Positions 6,669 through 10,581 of a stretch of DNA of 10,581 nt are shown piece by piece (position 1 is the first letter of the stretch; the number at the start of each line of letters is the position of its first letter). Made by a program: the position numbers and the translations under genes. The stretch spans positions 1 through 10,581 of the forward strand of contig JAAYSR010000113.1 of NCBI GenBank assembly GCA_012518325.1, given 5' to 3'. The notes under the pieces were generated by a model, which was not told where the DNA came from, searched no databases, and saw nothing but the letters and a program-made list of their open reading frames with translations. Origin of the DNA: Bacillota bacterium (lineage in GTDB: Bacteria > Bacillota > Limnochordia > Darwinibacteriales > Darwinibacteriaceae).

Positions 6669-6764
6669 GTGGACAGCGATTGGCCGAGTTGTATAAAAAC
6701 GGACAAGGCAAAAGGGCGGCCGTTTCGGTTTGGGCGTCTGCTCATCTCTTCCGGCCACTTTTGA
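6669..6764 (+). CDS. Candidate 31-residue leader peptide upstream of mgtE
   Basis: A GTG start at 6669 lies eight bases after GGAGG (6656-6660) in an AAAAAAGGAGGAGG run, one of the strongest ribosome binding sites in the window, and opens a 31-codon frame ending in TGA 6762-6764. The peptide begins with Asp-Ser-Asp-Trp-Pro-Ser-Cys and continues with a basic KTDKAKGRPFRFGRLL segment; it matches no family I know. The frame ends 52 bases before mgtE and its codons 8-13 cover the left arm of a long inverted repeat, so its translation would compete with that structure. By analogy with MgtL of enterobacteria, whose acidic and proline-rich start destabilises ribosomes at low magnesium, it may be a regulatory leader peptide. 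That is inference; coding status is not proven and the ribosome binding site is the main support. Confidence 0.4.
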   Translation: MDSDWPSCIKTDKAKGRPFRFGRLLISSGHF

Positions 6765-6816
6765 TCTGGATTGTTCGTTTTTATACTCCAAACTTTAATG
6801 CAAGGAGGATAAAAAC
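6691..6816 (+). promoter_or_regulatory. Candidate translational switch RNA in the mgtE leader
   Basis: Three segments compete for pairing. Left arm GTATAAAAACGGACAA (6691-6706) pairs with TTGTTCGTTTTTATAC (6771-6786) over 16 positions with one G-U. Inside that hairpin AAAAG (6710-6714) pairs with CTTTT (6758-6762), and GGCCG (6718-6722) with CGGCC (6752-6756). Alternatively GTTTTTATACTCC (6777-6789) pairs with GGAGGATAAAAAC (6804-6816) at 12 of 13 positions, hiding the mgtE ribosome binding site immediately before ATG 6817. The two helices share 6777-6786 and cannot coexist. The left arm lies within the small frame at 6669-6764, so a translating ribosome would favour the sequestering helix. 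There is no U-tract after the long hairpin, arguing for translational control rather than termination. No M-box riboswitch sequence was recognised. Complementarity is directly seen; the switch model is inference. Confidence 0.55.
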
Positions 6817-8163
6817 ATGGCAATTCAAGACTGGCGCGATCTGGAGCGTCTGGTATTAGAACGTGACTTTAAGACGATCAAAGCTGAACTGCCCAAGTTT
6901 CAGGATGCAGATATTGCGGCCTTTATGGACGAGCTAAGCCGCGAGCATGTGGTCATTGTCTTCCGCCTGCTGCCCAAAGACCGGGCGGCGGAGGTGTTTT
7001 CCTATCTTTCGGTAGAGCGTCAGGAACACATTGTGGGGGCCATCACGGATCAAGAAGTGGGCTCCATAATTGACCAGCTCTTTGTGGACGACGCCGCAGA
7101 CTTTTTGGAAGAAATGCCTGCCAGTGTCGTAAAGAGGGTGCTGAGAAACGCTTCCCCCGAAACCAGGTCGTTAATTAATCAGTTTTTGCAGTACCCCCCC
7201 TACTCGGCAGGGAGCATTATGACGGCGGAGTTCGCCGACTTGAAAAAAACGATGACGGTGGCAGATGCCTTTAAGCGCATCCGGCGCACCGCCCTTGACA
7301 AAGAAACAGTCTATACCTGTTATGTGATTGACGACAACCGCCGCTTAGAAGGCGTTGTCACTGTTCGGGAGCTGTTCTTGGCCGATGAAGAGACCGTCAT
7401 TGGCGACATTATGGAGACCAAGGTCATTTCCGCCCGCACCAGTGATGACCAGGAAGATGTGGCCGGACTTTTTTCTAAATATGACTTTATGTCGCTGCCC
7501 GTTGTCGATGAGGAAAACCGGCTGGTGGGCATCGTTACCTTCGACGACATCATGCAGGTTATCCATCAGGAAGCCACGGAAGACTTCCAGAAAATGGCTG
7601 CCATGGCCCCGTCGGAAAAGCCCTATCTAAAAACCAATGTCTTCACCCTGGCCAAGCACAGGATTGGCTGGCTGCTGATTCTGATGTTCACCGGGATGAT
7701 CGTCGGGGCAATTTTGGCACGCTATGAAGAAGCGTTTTTGACAGTGCCTCTCCTGGTCACTTTCATCCCGATGCTCACCGACACCGGCGGCAATTCAGGT
7801 TCCCAAAGCTCGACCTTGGTGATTCGCGGCATTGCCCTGAAGGAAATTACAGTCAGCGATTTCGGACGGGTGCTTGCCAAAGAGTTAGGTGTGGGCGCAC
7901 TGGTTGGTCTCGCCCTGGGGGCCGCCAACTTTGTGCGGCTGATCCTTACCTATCCTGGGAATTATATGCTGGCACTGGTGGTATCCCTGGCTTTGTTCGC
8001 CACTGTGATGATTGGCAAGACTGCCGGAAGCATGCTGCCCCTCCTGGCCAAGCTGGTAAAAGTGGACCCGGCCATCATGGCTGCTCCGCTGATTACTACG
8101 ATAGTTGACGCCAGCGCCTTAGTTATCTACTTCAAGATTGTCGAGGTTCTGCTCCTTAAGTAA
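6817..8163 (+). CDS. mgtE: MgtE magnesium transporter/channel
   Basis: This is a 448-residue protein of full family length. An N-terminal superhelical MgtE domain (about 20-130, with repeats such as DAADFLEEMPASVVKRVLRN) is followed by two CBS domains (about 135-260; MTAEFADLKKTMTVADAF and VVDEENRLVGIVTFDDIMQV) and a five-helix membrane domain from about 283. The pore region has PMLTDTGGNSGSQSS (318-332), and the last part has DPAIMAAPLITTIVD (417-431), where Asp431 is the likely equivalent of the pore Asp432 of Thermus MgtE. Family knowledge: MgtE dimers import Mg2+ and close when the cytosolic domains bind Mg2+. Residues MAAP replace the more usual SGPF before ITT. AGGAGG at 6803-6808 precedes ATG 6817. 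The gene has its own leader with candidate regulatory structure, and its last 8 bases overlap the convergent galK. Confidence 0.95.
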   Translation: MAIQDWRDLERLVLERDFKTIKAELPKFQDADIAAFMDELSREHVVIVFRLLPKDRAAEVFSYLSVERQEHIVGAITDQEVGSIIDQLFVDDAADFLEEMPASVVKRVLRNASPETRSLINQFLQYPPYSAGSIMTAEFADLKKTMTVADAFKRIRRTALDKETVYTCYVIDDNRRLEGVVTVRELFLADEETVIGDIMETKVISARTSDDQEDVAGLFSKYDFMSLPVVDEENRLVGIVTFDDIMQVIHQEATEDFQKMAAMAPSEKPYLKTNVFTLAKHRIGWLLILMFTGMIVGAILARYEEAFLTVPLLVTFIPMLTDTGGNSGSQSSTLVIRGIALKEITVSDFGRVLAKELGVGALVGLALGAANFVRLILTYPGNYMLALVVSLALFATVMIGKTAGSMLPLLAKLVKVDPAIMAAPLITTIVDASALVIYFKIVEVLLLK

Positions 8164-9316
8164 GCAGCCTGGCACCTGGTGAGGCGCTAAAGACGTAGAC
8201 TTCCGGCTGCAGTTTCGTTTGGGCAAAATACTCTGCTGTCACTTTTTCCTCAAATTCCGCAAGCTCCTGACGGGGGACCAGTGAGATGGTGCAGCCGCCA
8301 AATCCTGCCCCCGTCATGCGGGAACCCAAAACTCCTGAATGCCTCAGACTTAGGTCAACTAAAAGGTCGAGTTCAGGGCAGCTTACCTCATAGTCCTTTT
8401 GCAGACTGCGATGGGAAGCGGTGAGGGCCTCTCCGAACGTTGCCAGATCCCCCGCCTTCAACGCCTCAATGCCTGTCAGCACCCGATTGTTTTCTGTAAC
8501 GACATGCCTGGCCCGCGCGGCCAAAACTTCAGGGAGAGCGCCTATCAGGTCCAGATGCTCCACCGTCACGTCCCGTAAAGCGGTAATTTCGGGCAGCTCC
8601 CGCTTTAGCAGCGCAGCAGCCTCTTCACATTCCCTGCGGCGGTCGTTATAGGCGGAATCCACCAGACCCCTGCGCACTCCGCTGTTGATCACCGCCACAG
8701 CATAGCCCTTCTGTTCAAAGGGGGTGGGGATCAGTTCGTATTCCAGGCTGCGGCAGTCCAGAAAGAGGGCATGATCCTTTTGGCCCATCATGGAGGCAAA
8801 CTGGTCCATAATGCCTGAAGCCACACCGACAAAGTCGTTTTCCGCCCTTTGGGCCATTTTCACCATCTCCACTGCATCCGCTGCAAAGCCGTGGAGCGAG
8901 GCAACTAAAACCGCTGACGCCACTTCCAGCGCGGCTGAGGAAGAAAGGCCCGCGCCCTGGGGCACGTTCCCGAAGATGACGATATCCATGCCCTGGGGTG
9001 TAAAGCCTGCCGACTGAAACTCTTTGCACACGCCGCGGATATAATTGGACCACTTCTTTTTGGGGGAAGGCTTGATTTCCTGCAGGGAGAAGCTGTCCCC
9101 GACGTCATAATTCAAAGAGTAAAGGTTGACGGCTGTACTTCCATTCAAAGCTCCTGCCATGCCGATTCCCGCATCAATGGCCATGGGAAAGACAAAACCG
9201 CCGTTGTAGTCCGTATGTTCGCCTAAAAGATTTACCCGCCCCGGGGCCCAGACTGCAAGGGGCTCCCCTGACCGGGGAAAGGCAGCCTGAAACTCTTTAA
9301 GCAGTTTATTTTTCAT
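8156..9316 (-). CDS. galK: Galactokinase
   Basis: This is a 386-residue GHMP kinase that phosphorylates galactose at C1 using ATP, the first committed step of the Leloir pathway. Motif 1 is GRVNLLGEHTDY (26-37), the galactokinase signature with sugar-binding Glu, His and Asp. The ATP loop is GAGLSSSAA (121-129). GIMDQ carries the catalytic Asp171. Motif 3 near the C-terminus is GSRMTGAGFGGCTISL. The length agrees with bacterial GalK (about 380-390). ATG 9316 is chosen over the in-frame GTG at 9325 because AAGGGG lies eight bases before the ATG and would otherwise fall across the GTG. Its start overlaps the galT end by 11 bases, indicating translational coupling. The 3' end overlaps mgtE by 8 bases, leaving no room for a terminator between them. 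Confidence 0.96.
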   Translation of the reverse strand: MKNKLLKEFQAAFPRSGEPLAVWAPGRVNLLGEHTDYNGGFVFPMAIDAGIGMAGALNGSTAVNLYSLNYDVGDSFSLQEIKPSPKKKWSNYIRGVCKEFQSAGFTPQGMDIVIFGNVPQGAGLSSSAALEVASAVLVASLHGFAADAVEMVKMAQRAENDFVGVASGIMDQFASMMGQKDHALFLDCRSLEYELIPTPFEQKGYAVAVINSGVRRGLVDSAYNDRRRECEEAAALLKRELPEITALRDVTVEHLDLIGALPEVLAARARHVVTENNRVLTGIEALKAGDLATFGEALTASHRSLQKDYEVSCPELDLLVDLSLRHSGVLGSRMTGAGFGGCTISLVPRQELAEFEEKVTAEYFAQTKLQPEVYVFSASPGARLLT

Positions 9317-10280
9317 TCTGTCCACCCCTTAGTCGAGCCGCCTGGTCCTCAGGGCTCATATCTGTAATAAAGGTGCCTGCTCCTGATTCTACCCCTGCCA
9401 GGTACTTGAGTTTTTCTGCAGTACGGTTTAACGGATAGAATTCAATGTGGAAATGATAATGGGGATAATCTCCCTTTGGGGGCGCCTGATGGAGCGCCAT
9501 GATATAGGGCAGGGGAAAGCCAAAGAGAAGGTCGTACTTGACCAGAATATCCTTAAGCACCGCAGCCAGGCCGTCTCTTTCCTCAGGTGTCAGATCTGCC
9601 AGGCTTTGCAGGTGGCGCCGGGCGTAGATGTGTACTTCATAGGGATAGCGGGCAAAGAAAGGCACAAAGGCTGTAAACTCTTCGTTTTCTGCAACAATGC
9701 GTACTTTGTCTTCCCTTTCTTCCGCCAGAATATCGCAGTAGAGGCACTTCCCTGTAGCGGTTTGATGTTCCAGGGCAGCCTGCAGTTCCCGCTCCGCCGT
9801 AGGCGGAATAAAGGGGAAGGCATAAATCTGCCCATGGGGATGGCTCAGGGTAACCCCCACGGCATCGCCTTTGTTTTCGAAGATAAATACATACTGGATC
9901 CCTGGCTTCATGCCAAGTTCAAGGTAGCGGTCAGTCCATACTTCAATTAGATTTCTGATTTGTTGAACCGGCTCCTCTGCCAGGCTGCTTTTGTGATTGG
10001 GAGAGTACAGCACTACCTCGCACACCCCTTCCGCCGGAGCGGTCTGATAAAGGGCGCTGCCTTCAACCTCCAGGGGCGGGGGCGGCTGGCTCAGCGACGG
10101 GAACTTGTTTTCAAACACAGCAATTTCATAGTTCTCAGCCGGAACTTCCGTTGGAAAGGCTCCCGGCAGGGTGGGACAGAGGGGACAGTACTCCGCAGGG
10201 GGCTTGTAGGTGCGGTCCTGGCGGTGGGCGGCTACGATCACCCACTCCCTCAGCTGCGGATTCCAGCGCAACTCAGACAT
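9306..10280 (-). CDS. galT: Galactose-1-phosphate uridylyltransferase
   Basis: This is a 324-residue GalT of the histidine-triad-like family 1. It transfers UMP from UDP-glucose to galactose-1-phosphate, the second Leloir step. Seen: MSELRWNPQLREWVIVAAHR start; CPLC with Cys32 and Cys35, and His96 in SPNHKSS, matching the structural zinc ligands; the active-site HPHGQ (147-151) with His149 as the uridylylated nucleophile; a second Cys pair CLYC (179-182); and HYHFHIEFYP (274-283) in the C-terminal half. ATG 10280 follows GGAGG by six bases. The start overlaps the upstream 33-codon gene by 8 bases and the end overlaps galK by 11, so the three are one operon. galE and the mutarotase are not in the window. 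Confidence 0.96.
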   Translation of the reverse strand: MSELRWNPQLREWVIVAAHRQDRTYKPPAEYCPLCPTLPGAFPTEVPAENYEIAVFENKFPSLSQPPPPLEVEGSALYQTAPAEGVCEVVLYSPNHKSSLAEEPVQQIRNLIEVWTDRYLELGMKPGIQYVFIFENKGDAVGVTLSHPHGQIYAFPFIPPTAERELQAALEHQTATGKCLYCDILAEEREDKVRIVAENEEFTAFVPFFARYPYEVHIYARRHLQSLADLTPEERDGLAAVLKDILVKYDLLFGFPLPYIMALHQAPPKGDYPHYHFHIEFYPLNRTAEKLKYLAGVESGAGTFITDMSPEDQAARLRGGQNEK

Positions 10281-10374
10281 CCTCTTCCTCCTCTTCCTGG
10301 TTCTTTACTTGCTTGGGAAAGGTATAAAAGATGATGTAACGGCCGTCATCTTTGGTGATAACTTCCTTCTTCAA
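10273..10374 (-). CDS. Small acidic-tailed protein translationally coupled to galT
   Basis: TTG at 10374 follows GGAGGTG (10381-10387) by six bases and opens a 33-codon frame ending in TGA at 10273-10275, inside the first codons of galT (8-base overlap). The product begins MKKEVITKDDGRYIIFYTF and ends NQEEEEEDV: a compact N-terminal part with alternating hydrophobics (beta-like), then an acidic tail. The strong ribosome binding site, exact overlap with galT and a promoter immediately upstream argue for real translation. The Glu-rich end is partly the galT ribosome binding site (GAGGAGGAAGAGG) read as codons. It could be a genuine small protein or mainly a leader that couples translation into galT. 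I have a vague recollection of similar short proteins in Clostridia but no function. Confidence 0.65.
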   Translation of the reverse strand: MKKEVITKDDGRYIIFYTFPKQVKNQEEEEEDV

Positions 10375-10396
10375 GGGACACACCTCCAAGGGTCCT

Positions 10397-10426
10397 ATTC
10401 TACAAAAAACTTGCCTAACCTTTCAA
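10397..10426 (-). promoter_or_regulatory. Promoter of the small gene-galT-galK operon
   Basis: On the minus strand TTGAAA (10421-10426) and TAGAAT (10397-10402) are 18 bases apart, each 5 of 6 to consensus. Transcription would begin close to the GGAGGTG site at 10381-10387, giving a very short leader. No operator palindrome or catabolite-response element was recognised around it. The 115-base gap to ridA also has to hold the ridA promoter; the AT-rich ACTATATAAC at 10453-10462 could be its -10 but no good -35 accompanies it. Confidence 0.55.
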
Positions 10427-10489
10427 GGGAATTAGCCTTGGATCTTGAAAATACTATATAACAACCAATAGACACGGAGGGAACAAAAT

Positions 10490-10581
10490 ATGCGTAAGAT
10501 AGTTCACACTGAAAAGGCTCCGGCAGCAGTAGGACCTTACAGCCAGGGAGTGCGGGCCGGCAATCTGCTCTTTATTTCCGG
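10490..10581 (+). CDS. ridA: RidA family enamine/imine deaminase (3' end outside window)
   Basis: Only the first 30 codons are present. They read MRKIVHTEKAPAAVGPYSQG followed by VRAGNLLFISG, the characteristic RidA/YjgF/UK114 N-terminus (KAPAAIGPYSQAV...GNLLFVSG). Family knowledge: small trimeric enzymes that hydrolyse reactive 2-aminoacrylate and related imines from PLP enzymes. ATG 10490 follows GGAGG (10476-10480) by nine bases. The gene is divergent from the gal operon. The active-site arginine and the rest of the protein lie beyond the window edge. Confidence 0.9.
   Translation, partial: MRKIVHTEKAPAAVGPYSQGVRAGNLLFIS

Noticed and set aside
6691..6786. MITE-like mobile element defined by the 16-base inverted repeat
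   Set aside because: No target-site duplication flanks the repeat (GAGTT versus TCCAA), no second copy is in the window, and one arm has an independent match to the mgtE ribosome binding site, which fits a regulatory RNA better.
6798..6812. Five-codon frame ATG-CAA-GGA-GGA-TAA across the mgtE ribosome binding site
   Set aside because: It has no ribosome binding site of its own and is most simply a by-product of the AGGAGGATAA sequence.
6594..6816. M-box (ykoK) magnesium riboswitch before mgtE
   Set aside because: None of the conserved M-box core sequence was recognised, and the available leader is dominated by the small frame and the inverted repeats. A covariance-model scan would settle it.
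9447..9950. 167-codon plus-strand frame opposite galT
   Set aside because: It lies fully antisense to a well-supported galT, has no recognisable domain and no clear ribosome binding site.

Overview
The window looks like a chromosomal segment from a Gram-positive, probably spore-forming Firmicute of the Clostridia type. The evidence is gene order (ychF-rpsF-ssb-rpsR-yybS-rplI followed by a LonC-type spore protease), strong AGGAGG-like ribosome binding sites throughout, frequent GTG and TTG starts, and an ECF-type QueT transporter. The genus cannot be fixed from the sequence alone. Apart from one leader region, the gene content is mostly housekeeping, with no transposase, phage gene, tRNA, rRNA or CRISPR array recognised.

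Layout. Positions 2-496 hold the 3' end of a two-domain P-loop ATPase-like protein (PRK06851 type), which meets queT (minus strand, 491-946) tail to tail. queT is divergent from ychF (999-2066). A near-consensus promoter, whose -35 overlaps the ychF stop codon, drives rpsF-ssb-rpsR (2154-3104). That unit ends in an intrinsic terminator at 3112-3136. Beyond it come yybS, rplI and lonC (3161-6540), closed by a second intrinsic terminator at 6559-6593. The gdpP/yybT gene that usually lies between yybS and rplI is missing. mgtE (6817-8163) has a 220-base leader and overlaps galK tail to tail. On the minus strand, a 33-codon small gene, galT and galK form a tightly overlapping operon (10374 down to 8156). 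A divergent ridA gene begins at 10490 and runs off the window.

How the genes work together. rpsF, rpsR and rplI make ribosomal proteins S6, S18 and L9; Ssb protects single-stranded DNA; YchF is a ribosome-associated ATPase. GalT and GalK are two steps of the Leloir galactose pathway. MgtE imports magnesium and QueT imports a queuosine precursor.

The most interesting stretch is the mgtE leader (about 6640-6816). It contains a well-placed ribosome binding site and a 31-codon reading frame, whose early codons encode Asp-Ser-Asp-Trp-Pro. It also contains three complementary segments. The middle segment (6771-6789) can pair either with a segment inside the small frame (6691-6706, 16 pairs including one G-U) or with the mgtE ribosome binding site (6804-6816, 12 of 13 pairs). 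This has the architecture of a leader-peptide-controlled translational switch, similar in logic to enterobacterial mgtL/mgtA but unrelated in sequence, and no M-box riboswitch is evident.
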